A DNA stretch of 10,732 nucleotides from Acidobacteriota bacterium (GCA_021804195.1 JAJZKJ010000040.1:1-10732), one strand, 5' to 3'; counted from the first letter of the stretch, positions 1-7,057 are shown. Translations and numbers: made by a program. The notes: generated by a model not told the origin, from the letters alone.

Positions 1-340
1 CTGCCCTGGCCGCGGCCAGGGCAGGCTCACTGGGCAAGTCGCCGCGGAAGCGCTGCGGCTGGAAGGCATCGATGAACAGGGGCTGGACGCGCTGGATCGA
101 CGTTTTATGCAGGTGCTGGCGCGCGATTATGAGGGCGGTCCCACGGGTCTGGAAGCCCTGGCGGCCACCATGGGCGAGGAGTCGGACACGTTGGAGGACG
201 TGGTGGAGCCTTTTTTGCTGCAAATAGGGTTGATCCGCCGCACGCCCAAGGGGCGCCAGCTTACGCCGGCGGGCTACGCACATCTGGAACTCCCGCCTCC
301 CCGGAAGGCTAACGCCTCCGGCGCGCCGGAACTCTTCTGA
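1..340 (+). CDS. ruvB: Holliday junction branch-migration helicase RuvB, C-terminal part (5' end outside window)
   Basis: RuvB is the hexameric AAA+ motor that, with RuvA, drives branch migration of Holliday junctions during recombination and repair. Only the last ~112 codons are present (reading frame from base 2, stop TGA 338-340), so the Walker motifs lie outside the window. What is visible is the end of the AAA+ lid domain and the C-terminal winged-helix DNA-binding domain. The diagnostic run is FEATURE: a helix with GLDALDRR, then GGPTGLEALAA, then GEESDTLEDVVEPFLLQ, then IGLIRRTPKGRQLTP. This matches the conserved RuvB ending, where the arginine/glycine turn RTPxGR contacts DNA. About 18 poorly conserved residues follow, a slightly longer tail than in E. 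coli RuvB. The next gene follows on the same strand after a 124-base gap. Identification is firm from family knowledge. Confidence 0.95.
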   Translation, partial: CPGRGQGRLTGQVAAEALRLEGIDEQGLDALDRRFMQVLARDYEGGPTGLEALAATMGEESDTLEDVVEPFLLQIGLIRRTPKGRQLTPAGYAHLELPPPRKANASGAPELF

Positions 341-464
341 ATGCCGCCCGGAAGTTTATCCGACGCGGTGCGGTTCCGATATTGAAAGTATGTTCATATT
401 CCGGCGCGGTTTGACCGATGGACAATAAATGCCCGGCCCGCACGGTTTGTATTAAAGGTGCCGC

Positions 465-1331
465 ATGTCCCTGAACGTCATTGATCCTTTTCCTTGGTTT
501 CTTCACAAGGATCTTCCTCTGAAATTCGAGGGCGGCGAAGGAATCATGCACCTTCGGGCCTCGGAGTGGACGGACCATTGGCGCCCCCTGCTGGGGATGA
601 TCGTCGATTGCCAGAAGCTCCAGCCACGGCGGATGATGGTGGCGATTGTGGGCACGCCCGGATCAGCCAAGTCCTATTTCGCCGCCCAGTTGGCGTGGTT
701 GGCCGAGCATGACTTTATTCCCGGCAGCCGGGGGGTCGCCTTGTCGATGGACGGCTTTCATTATCCCAACCGCGTTCTGGGGGGACGGAACCTCACGCTT
801 CCAACCGGCGAGAAAATCTCCCTGCGCGACTGCCCGGGCGCCCCGGAAACATTCGACGCAGCCGCGCTGCGGCAGCGCCTGCTGGAAATCCGGCAAATAC
901 CGGAGGAAATCACCTGGCCGGATTACAACCGTCGAACACATGATCCGTCGCCCGGCTCCATCCGCATCAGCAGCCGGTACAACCTGATCCTGGTGGAGGG
1001 CAGCTACCTGCTGCTGGACGTTGAACCGTATGACGGAATTGCGGACTTATTCGATCTACGGATATATCTGGAGGCGCCGGCGGCGACGGTGCTCGCCAAC
1101 CTGGTTAACCGACGCATGGAAAATGGTAAAACTCTTGTCCAGGCCAAGGAATGGGTCAAGCGGATTGACCTGCCGAACGCCCGCCTGGCGGAGGCGACCC
1201 AGGCGCGGGCGGATGTGATCATCGTGCGCGACCGGCGGGATATTCTTTCGGCGGTGGCGTGGCGGACGGGCGCGAATTCGGCGCGCGGCTCGGTGATTGG
1301 AAAGCCAACGATGGCGATGGCGGAAAATTAA
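465..1331 (+). CDS. P-loop kinase of the uridine kinase/pantothenate kinase-like superfamily (YggC/FrcK type), substrate unknown
   Basis: This 288-residue protein is a probable soluble ATP-dependent small-molecule kinase. The first ~55 residues are not recognisable. Residues 58-70 form a beta strand and P-loop (GTPGSAKS, 63-70). Next come SMDGFHYPN (94-102), equivalent to the family DGFH motif that holds the catalytic Asp, GAPETFD (125-131), and YNRRTHDPSP (154-163). A second core strand, LILVEGSYLLL (174-184), is followed by a lid-like Arg-rich stretch (NRRMENGKT, 215-223) and PNARLAEATQARAD (237-250). This order is that of proteins annotated as nucleoside/nucleotide or fructose-transport-associated kinases (YggC, FrcK). 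The P-loop is odd: Ala68 replaces the usual Gly before the catalytic Lys69. ATG 465 is preceded by AAAGG (454-458) six bases upstream. The last ~20 residues look like a non-conserved tail. Neighbours (ruvB, dapF) give no substrate clue. The family call is secure and the substrate is not. Confidence 0.85.
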   Translation: MSLNVIDPFPWFLHKDLPLKFEGGEGIMHLRASEWTDHWRPLLGMIVDCQKLQPRRMMVAIVGTPGSAKSYFAAQLAWLAEHDFIPGSRGVALSMDGFHYPNRVLGGRNLTLPTGEKISLRDCPGAPETFDAAALRQRLLEIRQIPEEITWPDYNRRTHDPSPGSIRISSRYNLILVEGSYLLLDVEPYDGIADLFDLRIYLEAPAATVLANLVNRRMENGKTLVQAKEWVKRIDLPNARLAEATQARADVIIVRDRRDILSAVAWRTGANSARGSVIGKPTMAMAEN

Positions 1332-1643
1332 CAGTTCCCGCGCAGATTCCTCCTCCATGAAAAACATTCTTCACACATGACGCGAAAAGCCAAGAATATG
1401 GAGGGACCGCTCCGTGGCGGGCCTTCCCGGCCGCCTTGGTTCTGCTTCTCCGCCGGAGGAGCGCCGCCCTTTTTCCGCGCCGGGGGTGTGGGAGGGTGGA
1501 AGTATGCCGTGAATGCGGCTACCTTACCAACCGGCGGAAAGTACGACGCGGGCCGTCGCGACAGCCCGGTTTTGCCCTGCGGGCCGTCCCGGTAATCATC
1601 GGGATTCGCGATGCGCGCGTGGCCGGAATATCCGCGGGAATAA

Positions 1644-1663
1644 GACCCGCCAACCGGCGGGTC
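1644..1663. repeat. Perfect inverted repeat (8-bp arms, 4-base loop), REP-like, upstream of dapF
   Basis: Arm GACCCGCC (1644-1651), loop AACC, arm GGCGGGTC (1656-1663). No T-tract follows on either strand, so it is not a classical intrinsic terminator. It matches 16 of 20 positions of the palindromic stretch at 8462-8481 between nuoE and nuoF, which suggests a dispersed palindromic element. With only two copies visible, that remains inference. Confidence 0.5.
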
Positions 1664-1734
1664 AGGCGCGCCCGCGTTGGCGCGGCGGTGGACAGGAACT
1701 GTGGATCGCCCCTTCCGGGCGGGGTGGCCAATTC

Positions 1735-1740
1735 GGGGAG
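1735..1740 (+). promoter_or_regulatory. Ribosome-binding site fixing the dapF start
   Basis: GGGGAG lies five bases before ATG 1746. The frame stays open upstream to an ATG at 1677, but that start has no comparable site. The conserved DapF N-terminus (FTKMHGIGNDY) begins at 1746. Confidence 0.75.
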
Positions 1741-1745
1741 TTCTC

Positions 1746-2651
1746 ATGCGATTTACCAAGATGCACGGAATCGGGAACGACTACGTATATGTGAATACAT
1801 TCCACGAGTCGGTGGTGGATCCGCAAAAGCTGGCGGTGCGAATTTCCGATCGCCATTTCGGCGTGGGCGGCGACGGCCTGATCCTGATCGGTCCGCCAAC
1901 GGAAGAGGGCCGGCGCCAGGGCGCTCACGTGCGCATGCGCATGTTCAACGCCGACGGCAGCGAAGCGGAAATGTGCGGCAACGGCGTGCGCTGCGTCGCC
2001 AAGTACGCCTACGATCATCAGATTGCCATGGTCAATCCCCTGCGGGTGCAAACCGGCCGGGGGGTGCTGACGCTGGACCTGTGGATGCAGCATGGCAAGG
2101 TCAACCAGGTGACGGTAAATATGGGCAGGCCGATCCTGAACCCGAAGGACATCCCCGTTTTAATCATGGGCCTGGACCAGGTGATCGATCATCCGGCCCT
2201 GGCGACCCTGGGGCTGGCCGAGATGCCGCCCGGTCCGGACTGGATCAAGGCGTGTGGTCTGGAAGACCGGATGACCTGCCTGTCCCTGGGCAATCCGCAT
2301 CTGGTGTTCTATTGCCGGCGCGTGGATAGAGTTCCGTTGGAGATGGTGGGGCCTCTGCTGGAAAAGCACACGCTGTTTCCACGGCGCGTCAACGTCCACT
2401 TCGTGCAACTGCACAACCAGGGCGAAGTAACCATGCGCACGTGGGAACGCGGCAGCGGCGTCACGCTGGGCTGCGGCACCGGCGCCGCCGCCGTCTGCGC
2501 CGCCGGCGTGCTTACCGATCGGACCAATCGCATCATCCTGGCGAACCTGCCCGGCGGACGCTTGGCGCTTAAATGGAACCAGACCGACGAATGCCTTTAT
2601 ATGACCGGTCCGGCGGTGGAAGTATACACCGGCGAATGGCCGGAACAGTAG
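1746..2651 (+). CDS. dapF: Diaminopimelate epimerase
   Basis: This 301-residue cytoplasmic, cofactor-independent racemase interconverts LL- and meso-diaminopimelate, the step that feeds lysine synthesis and DAP-type peptidoglycan. Both halves of the pseudo-symmetric fold are present. The N-terminal half has the FTKMHGIGND start, FGVGGDG (38-44), FNADGSEAEMCGNGVRC (67-83) and the first catalytic cysteine, Cys77. The C-terminal half has NPH (183-185), TWERGSG (232-238) and GCGTGAAA (242-249) with the second catalytic cysteine, Cys243. The two-thiol mechanism and these motifs are established for DapF. Length is close to, or slightly above, the usual 270-290, with an insertion around residues 138-168. 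The start at 1746 is set by GGGGAG at 1735-1740. The gene stands alone between two long spacers and ends just before an AT-rich hairpin. It implies meso-DAP synthesis in this organism. Confidence 0.97.
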   Translation: MRFTKMHGIGNDYVYVNTFHESVVDPQKLAVRISDRHFGVGGDGLILIGPPTEEGRRQGAHVRMRMFNADGSEAEMCGNGVRCVAKYAYDHQIAMVNPLRVQTGRGVLTLDLWMQHGKVNQVTVNMGRPILNPKDIPVLIMGLDQVIDHPALATLGLAEMPPGPDWIKACGLEDRMTCLSLGNPHLVFYCRRVDRVPLEMVGPLLEKHTLFPRRVNVHFVQLHNQGEVTMRTWERGSGVTLGCGTGAAAVCAAGVLTDRTNRIILANLPGGRLALKWNQTDECLYMTGPAVEVYTGEWPEQ

Positions 2652-2660
2652 AAACAAATG

Positions 2661-2690
2661 TGAGAGCCTATATTAATAGATAGGCTCTTA
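2661..2690 (+). terminator. AT-rich hairpin after dapF, possible terminator
   Basis: A perfect 9-bp stem pairs 2663-2671 (AGAGCCTAT) with 2680-2688 (ATAGGCTCT) around an 8-base AT-rich loop. A G-U pair and a T-A pair extend it to 11 bp. It starts nine bases after the dapF stop. The 3' side continues as TTAGTCG without a T-run, so it would be a weak intrinsic terminator or an mRNA 3'-end stabiliser. The AT content stands out from the GC-rich surroundings. Confidence 0.45.
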
Positions 2691-2746
2691 GTCGCCGCCG
2701 CGCTCTCCCGAGAGACGGGGCCAAGCCGAGACGAGGGGACAAACAC

Positions 2747-4405
2747 ATGGCGTTTTTCAGCACGCGGTTCGTATGGACATGGACACCCGCAACCCTTGCG
2801 GCCGCGGTTCTTCCGCCCGCTACCCGCTCGGCGGCGGCGCACCTGCTGGTACGCGCCTTGTTCACCACGCCGACGTGGATGCCTTCGCTAAGCGAGTTTC
2901 GCAACGCCCTGATTGTATTTCTTGCGGCGCAGGGGATTCTCTGGCTGCTGTGGGCATGGTTCCGGGAACGGCTCCAACGCAAAAGCATCACGCGTCTGGT
3001 CCTGTTGGGCGCGCAACTCGTCGCGCTGTATCTGGCCCTGTGGTTTCTGCACCCGCAGCGCATGAATCATCCCCTCCTGGACGCCCCCGCCTGGTGGATC
3101 AAACGTATTTTCATCGTCCTGCTGGTGATCGTGGGATTGCAACTGCTGGACCGGCTGGCGCTGATTCCGCTGCTGACCCGCGGCGGGAAGCTGCCGCTGC
3201 CACGGTTCATCCATCAGATCATTCTGCTGGTGGCGTACGTGTTTGCGGTGCTGGGCTTCTGCAGTTGGGCGTTCCATCTGGACATCAACAAATTCCTGGC
3301 CGGCTCGGCGATCATCACCGTGGTGCTCGGACTGGCTCTGCAGGAACCGCTGGGAAATTTTTTCAGCGGCATGGTGATGCAGACCAGTTCGCCGTTCACC
3401 ATCGGCGACTGGGTGACCTGCGCCGGCGTGGAAGGGCAAGTGGTGGACATGACCTGGCGGGCGGTTACTCTGTTGACGCTGGAAGACAATTACGTGCTGG
3501 TTCCCAACAGCATGATGGCCCGGGAAAAAATCGTCAATTATCATACGCCCACCGTCGCCACGGCGCGCACAATTGGCATCGGACTGGAGTACTCCAGCCC
3601 CCCGGACCAGGTGCGGGAGGTGTTGCTGGAGGCGATGCGCGAAACCCCGGGCGTACTGGCCAGTCCGCCGCCGATGGTGTACCTGAGCGCCTTCGGAGAT
3701 TCTTCCATCGAATATCATTTGCGGTTCTGGATCAACAAGCCGCGCGAGCACATGAACATTGAAAGCCGCGTGCGCATCCTGGCGTGGTATCGTCTCCGGG
3801 CGGCGGGCATGAGCATGCCATTTCCCATCCGCACCGTTCAGATGGTGGATCCGCAAAAAGATCGCGAGCAGGCCCGCGCGGCGGAAGTTCAGCGGCGCGT
3901 CGAGTTGCTTTCGCGCGTGCCGCTGCTGGCCCCCCTGCCGGCGGATGATATGACCCAACTGGCCCGCAACGTCGCCATCCGGTTCCTGGCGGCGGGCGAT
4001 ACGCTTTATCGCCAGGACGATCCGGGCCGAAGCCTGTTCGTCATCCAGCGGGGCGCGGTGGAACTGCGGATCGTCCGCAACGCGGGTCGCGGCGTCCATT
4101 GCGAGGCGCTGCACGATGGAGAATATTTCGGTGAACTTAGCGCGCTGATGGGTACGCCCCGCGCCGGCTCAGTCTGCGCTCTGGCGGAAACCGTATGCTT
4201 CGAGATCGGCAGCGAGGCCCTGGAGCGCATTTTCCGGAATAATCCGAAAGTGCTGGAGAACGTTTCCCGGGTGGTCGCCGACCGCCACGCCCAGCGGGTA
4301 TTGTTGTTGCGGGACATGGCCCCGTCCGAGGGAAGCGCCAACCAGCCCGCCGAACTTCATCAATCGTTGCTCCAACGGATGAAAAGCTTCTTCGCGCTGC
4401 GCTGA
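2747..4405 (+). CDS. MscS-type mechanosensitive channel with C-terminal cyclic-nucleotide-binding domain
   Basis: This 552-residue inner-membrane channel probably gates on membrane tension and/or a cyclic nucleotide. Hydrophobic segments lie at about 52-72, 81-101, 119-140 and 155-176. They are followed by the glycine/alanine-rich pore helix (about 183-212, LAGSAIITVVLGLALQEPLG then FFSGM). The MscS beta domain follows (about 213-265, with FTIGDWV, LLTLEDNYVLVPNS and NYHTP), then the alpha/beta cage domain (to about 365). Residues ~388-505 form a CAP/CNBD fold: FLAAGDTLYRQDDPG, LFVIQRGAVEL and the phosphate-binding cassette YFGELSALMGTPRAGSV (460-476), with Glu463 and Arg472 in the ligand positions. 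MscS-CNBD fusions are known as bacterial cyclic-nucleotide-gated (bCNG) MscS-superfamily channels. ATG 2747 follows GAGGGGA at 2733-2739. The gene is monocistronic in appearance and converges with the isomerase gene. Domain calls are firm; the ligand is not determined. Confidence 0.93.
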   Translation: MAFFSTRFVWTWTPATLAAAVLPPATRSAAAHLLVRALFTTPTWMPSLSEFRNALIVFLAAQGILWLLWAWFRERLQRKSITRLVLLGAQLVALYLALWFLHPQRMNHPLLDAPAWWIKRIFIVLLVIVGLQLLDRLALIPLLTRGGKLPLPRFIHQIILLVAYVFAVLGFCSWAFHLDINKFLAGSAIITVVLGLALQEPLGNFFSGMVMQTSSPFTIGDWVTCAGVEGQVVDMTWRAVTLLTLEDNYVLVPNSMMAREKIVNYHTPTVATARTIGIGLEYSSPPDQVREVLLEAMRETPGVLASPPPMVYLSAFGDSSIEYHLRFWINKPREHMNIESRVRILAWYRLRAAGMSMPFPIRTVQMVDPQKDREQARAAEVQRRVELLSRVPLLAPLPADDMTQLARNVAIRFLAAGDTLYRQDDPGRSLFVIQRGAVELRIVRNAGRGVHCEALHDGEYFGELSALMGTPRAGSVCALAETVCFEIGSEALERIFRNNPKVLENVSRVVADRHAQRVLLLRDMAPSEGSANQPAELHQSLLQRMKSFFALR

Positions 4406-4442
4406 ACTCGAATTTCGCCGTTTTTTTCTATTCGCACGCCGC

Positions 4443-4462
4443 CCGGCGCCTTCGCGCGCCGG
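4443..4462. terminator. GC-rich hairpin between convergent genes, possible bidirectional terminator
   Basis: CCGGCGC (4443-4449) pairs with GCGCCGG (4456-4462) around a 6-base loop. It lies midway in the 92-base gap between the stops of the mscS-type gene and the convergent isomerase gene. A seven-T tract (4421-4427) lies upstream rather than downstream on the plus strand, so the classical terminator layout is not met. Location is the main support. Confidence 0.35.
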
Positions 4463-4497
4463 CTATCGGCGAGCCACTCACCGGCGCCACGCCCGCT

Positions 4498-5322
4498 TTA
4501 GAGAAGATTCTTCAAATGTTTGATGCTTGCCGCGGCCTGCGGTACCGTGCCGCATTCCACGCTTAGAACAATGTCGCGGGGGCAGCCGCGACATATTTCG
4601 ATCACGCGCGCCCAGTCGATCACGCCTTGGCCGCAGGCGCAGCCGACGGGTGTACCGGTCACCTTACCGCGTTCGGAGCCGGCTTGGGCGGCGGAAATAT
4701 CCTTGGCGTGCAGGTGCACCAGCCGGTCCCGGACGCGCTCCAACCAGACATAAGGATCATGCCCGCACAAGTAACTGTTTCCGGTGTCGAAATTAATGCC
4801 GATCGCCGGTGATTGCACGAGGGCATGGATGCGGTCCAGCCCGTCCGGGTGCTTGGTATATTGCTGGTGCGGTTCCAGACCGATCAGAATGTTTCGCGGC
4901 TCGGCAACGGCGGCGGCTTCGCGCAAAGTATATTTCATCAGAACAAAGTCCTCCGCCTCCGTGGTCCACGGGGCCTTGGGACCTTCATCGGTGTTCACGA
5001 CCGGCGCGCCGCATTCGGCGGCAAACCGCACGGCCTGTTTGAGATAATCCGTTCCGATATCGGGCCGGACCAGCACCGAATGACCTGAAAGCCCCGAGAG
5101 TTTTATGCCCGCTTTTGCGCACGCCCTTTTCACGCGGTACGGATCGTCCAGCATGGACACGCTATGGAAATAACCCGCTTCGCTCAGCAGCTCGCGCCCC
5201 CAATGCACCATCGGCTCGACATACTCATAGCCGAGTGCCGCCGCCGTCTGGACGCCCCATTCAAAGGGTTTGTCGTCGTGGCGGATGAATTCCATGTTGA
5301 CGCCAAGGCTGATTTTTCCCAT
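4498..5322 (-). CDS. Sugar phosphate isomerase/epimerase family protein (xylose isomerase-like TIM barrel)
   Basis: This 274-residue protein has the AP-endonuclease-2/xylose-isomerase-like (beta/alpha)8 fold. The signs are an N-terminal strand with KISLGVNMEF, AAALGYEYVEP after the first helix, a mid-barrel IGLEPH strand (147-152), INFDTGNSYL (176-185), VHLHAKD (202-208) and LSVECG (253-258). Glu150, Asp179, His203 or His205, and Glu256 occupy the positions of the divalent-metal ligands known from D-tagatose 3-epimerase-like enzymes, so an active metal site is likely. The substrate cannot be told. Family members act on ketoses, inositol derivatives or sugar phosphates. No signal peptide is visible. 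ATG 5322 is preceded by AGAGGA with AGGA at 5329-5332, six bases away. It lies 60 bases downstream of nuoG on the same strand but behind a hairpin, so co-transcription with nuo may be partial and a functional link is unlikely. Confidence 0.85.
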   Translation of the reverse strand: MGKISLGVNMEFIRHDDKPFEWGVQTAAALGYEYVEPMVHWGRELLSEAGYFHSVSMLDDPYRVKRACAKAGIKLSGLSGHSVLVRPDIGTDYLKQAVRFAAECGAPVVNTDEGPKAPWTTEAEDFVLMKYTLREAAAVAEPRNILIGLEPHQQYTKHPDGLDRIHALVQSPAIGINFDTGNSYLCGHDPYVWLERVRDRLVHLHAKDISAAQAGSERGKVTGTPVGCACGQGVIDWARVIEICRGCPRDIVLSVECGTVPQAAASIKHLKNLL

Positions 5323-5360
5323 GACGTGTCCTCTTGTTGTATTTTGTTCAAAACCATACG

Positions 5361-5382
5361 TCCCGGACGCATGGGTCCGGGA
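5361..5382 (-). terminator. Hairpin directly after nuoG stop, probable terminator or attenuator
   Basis: TCCCGGAC (5361-5368) pairs perfectly with GTCCGGGA (5375-5382) around a 6-base loop. The minus-strand hairpin begins on the base right after the nuoG stop codon (5385-5383). It is followed by CGTATGG and then TTTT, a weak U-tract. Position and stem strength suggest partial termination or 3'-end protection between nuoG and the isomerase gene. Confidence 0.5.
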
Positions 5383-7026
5383 TTACAATTCCACAAACTG
5401 CATCAACTCCACCTCTTTTTCGCGCTGCGGGATGGATACATCGGCGTATTCGGCCAGGCCGGCTTGCACCATCAGGCGGCGAACGGCGGCGGCGTTGTAC
5501 GTACCGGCCTGGGAGAGCAAATCCCAAAACACTTCGCCGGCGCTGCGGGTCTCTTCCAGTGGCGCAACAGCCCGCTCAAACGCCTGGATGCGGCCTTCGC
5601 AATTCTCGAAGACACCCGACTTTTCCGCCCACGTGCACACCGGTAAAGCCAGTGCGGCCCGACCGACCAAACCATCCGGTCGGGTACTCAGCGTCACCAG
5701 ATTTTCCAGGTCGGCGAACACTTCTCCGAGGCGGGAATCGTTGTGCGCAATCGGATCCACCAGGACGAGGGCCGCGGAAATATTGCCATTCTTCGCCCTA
5801 TCGGCCAGCTCGTCCAGGGAATCCGTCCGGCCGGCGGGAGGCTCGCCGAAATGCGCAATGATCTTTTCCGCGCCACGGCGGTTGGGGGCTTTCTCCGCGC
5901 GAATGATGTATGTAACCGCTCCGGTGGCGGGGTTTCGGAATACCTGGTCCCGGCCTTCGATCTTCGGTGGATTGAGAATCAACCGCGCTTGCGAATCGAT
6001 GCCGCGGATCCATTTGGCGGCGAGAAACATTTCCTCCGTGGAGTCAAAAGGGCTTAACAGCAACACGGTGGATCCAGCGCCTTTCTCAGCCGCCGCTTTC
6101 CTGAACATCTGTTCCAGCCGGCCCAGGGAGTATTCCCAACTTGCACAATCAGCCGAGCCGCGGACGGAAATGCGCTTCTGGCGGTTGTTGTGGATGAAAT
6201 TCCAGCCATAGCGGATATCGTCGGAAATCCACCACTGATTGATATCCTTGTGGAAACGGGGCTTGATACGATAGACGCGGCCCTGGTTGTGCTCAATGAA
6301 GATATTCTCGCCGCCGCTGGAAAATGGCGAAATACTCGGTGTTTTCTTGAGAAACCATACGCGCTGGGTAAACAGAAAATCTTTATCCAGCAGCGCTCCC
6401 ACCGGGCAGATGTCGATCACATTGCCGGAAAGAGGATTGTCCAGCGATTGGCCGGGAAATACATCGATCTCTTCTTTATGCCCGCGCCCGAAGACTCCCA
6501 GTTCGCCCGTGCCGGAAATTTCCCGCGTGAAGCGCACGCAGCGGGTGCACATGATGCAGCGATCGCTATAGAGCAACACGTGCTTGCCGATATCCTTCTT
6601 GGGTTTTTTGGCCTTGTCCTCCTCGAAACGGCTCTGGGCGCGGCCGTAGCGGAAGCTGTAATCCTGCAGGTAGCACTCGCCGGCCTGATCGCACACGGGG
6701 CAATCCAACGGATGGTTTAGCAGAAGGAATTCCAGCACCGCCTTCTGATTGGCCGCGGCCTTGGGCGAGAGGCTATGCACCTTCATGCCGTCCACGGCGG
6801 GGGTTTGGCACGCCGGCATCAACTTGGGAATCTTCACCAGCTTGCCCGGATCCTTCGGATCGGGATTTTCCACTTCCACCAGACAAATACGGCAACTGGC
6901 TACGATCGAAAGACCCTGGTGGTAGCAGTAATGCGGCAGTTCCACGCCGTTGTCCAGGCAGGCCTGGAGAATCATTTTCCGGCCTTCCCAGGAAACTTTC
7001 TTTCCATCAACTTCCATCGTGGGCAT
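5383..7026 (-). CDS. nuoG: NADH-quinone oxidoreductase subunit G, short form (2Fe-2S / 4Fe-4S electron-wire subunit)
   Basis: This 547-residue subunit of the complex I peripheral arm passes electrons from NuoF toward the quinone site. The 2Fe-2S (N1b) ligands are Cys34, Cys45, Cys48 and Cys73. The His-ligated 4Fe-4S (N5) motif is His105, Cys109, Cys112 and Cys118 (NHPLDCPVCDQAGEC). The next 4Fe-4S (N4) ligands are Cys157, Cys160, Cys163 and Cys207 (RCIMCTRC ... DICPVG). A molybdopterin-oxidoreductase-like domain begins near residue 222. Its optional N7 ligand positions read Ser233, Ser236, Glu240 and Ser268, so that cluster is absent. E. coli NuoG is about 900 residues, so the Mop-like part here is much reduced, as in other short bacterial NuoG. 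ATG 7026 has AAGGA (7034-7038) seven bases upstream. An ATG three codons later is less likely. It is the last nuo gene of the cluster, 94 bases after nuoF. Confidence 0.93.
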   Translation of the reverse strand: MPTMEVDGKKVSWEGRKMILQACLDNGVELPHYCYHQGLSIVASCRICLVEVENPDPKDPGKLVKIPKLMPACQTPAVDGMKVHSLSPKAAANQKAVLEFLLLNHPLDCPVCDQAGECYLQDYSFRYGRAQSRFEEDKAKKPKKDIGKHVLLYSDRCIMCTRCVRFTREISGTGELGVFGRGHKEEIDVFPGQSLDNPLSGNVIDICPVGALLDKDFLFTQRVWFLKKTPSISPFSSGGENIFIEHNQGRVYRIKPRFHKDINQWWISDDIRYGWNFIHNNRQKRISVRGSADCASWEYSLGRLEQMFRKAAAEKGAGSTVLLLSPFDSTEEMFLAAKWIRGIDSQARLILNPPKIEGRDQVFRNPATGAVTYIIRAEKAPNRRGAEKIIAHFGEPPAGRTDSLDELADRAKNGNISAALVLVDPIAHNDSRLGEVFADLENLVTLSTRPDGLVGRAALALPVCTWAEKSGVFENCEGRIQAFERAVAPLEETRSAGEVFWDLLSQAGTYNAAAVRRLMVQAGLAEYADVSIPQREKEVELMQFVEL

Positions 7027-7057
7027 AGGGAAATCCTTCGATTGTCAGAAACGGGAA

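Larger units (their letters stand above)
1332..1745 (+). other. Gene-free GC-rich intergenic region upstream of dapF
   Basis: No coding sequence is supported here. Open frames exist on both strands, but they lack a Shine-Dalgarno match, have low-complexity Pro/Gly/Arg-rich composition and resemble no family I know. Contents: an imperfect hairpin at 1444-1462 (arms 1444-1451 and 1455-1462, one G-T pair) with a five-T tract at 1470-1474; a 10-base direct repeat GCGGGCCGTC at 1548-1557 and 1579-1588; a GTCGCGAC palindrome at 1555-1562; a perfect 8-bp hairpin at 1644-1663; and the dapF ribosome-binding site at 1735-1740. The region probably holds the kinase transcript end and the dapF leader. I see no recognisable promoter or known riboswitch. 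Confidence 0.6.

Noticed and set aside
341..464. Promoter for the kinase gene (TTGAAA at 382-387, TTGACC at 411-416)
   Set aside because: Neither -35-like hexamer has a -10 partner at 16-18 bp, so I did not annotate one.
1332..1745. Lysine riboswitch upstream of dapF
   Set aside because: I could not recognise the conserved lysine-riboswitch core or its five-helix layout.
1328..1759. 143-codon minus-strand frame in the dapF upstream spacer
   Set aside because: No Shine-Dalgarno, repetitive Pro/Gly/Lys composition and no recognisable motif. Its start lies inside dapF.
1436..2329. 297-codon plus-strand open frame overlapping the first two-thirds of dapF
   Set aside because: Its protein is Gly/Arg/Pro-rich low complexity, lacks family motifs and is in a different frame from the clear DapF coding sequence.
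2888..4114. 408-codon minus-strand open frame antisense to the MscS gene
   Set aside because: Composition (His/Gln/Arg-rich) is typical of an antisense shadow in GC-rich DNA. The plus-strand product has unmistakable MscS and CNBD motifs.
5270..6211. 313-codon plus-strand open frame antisense to nuoG and the isomerase start
   Set aside because: It spans two real minus-strand genes and their spacer, and is Ser/Arg-rich with no family resemblance.
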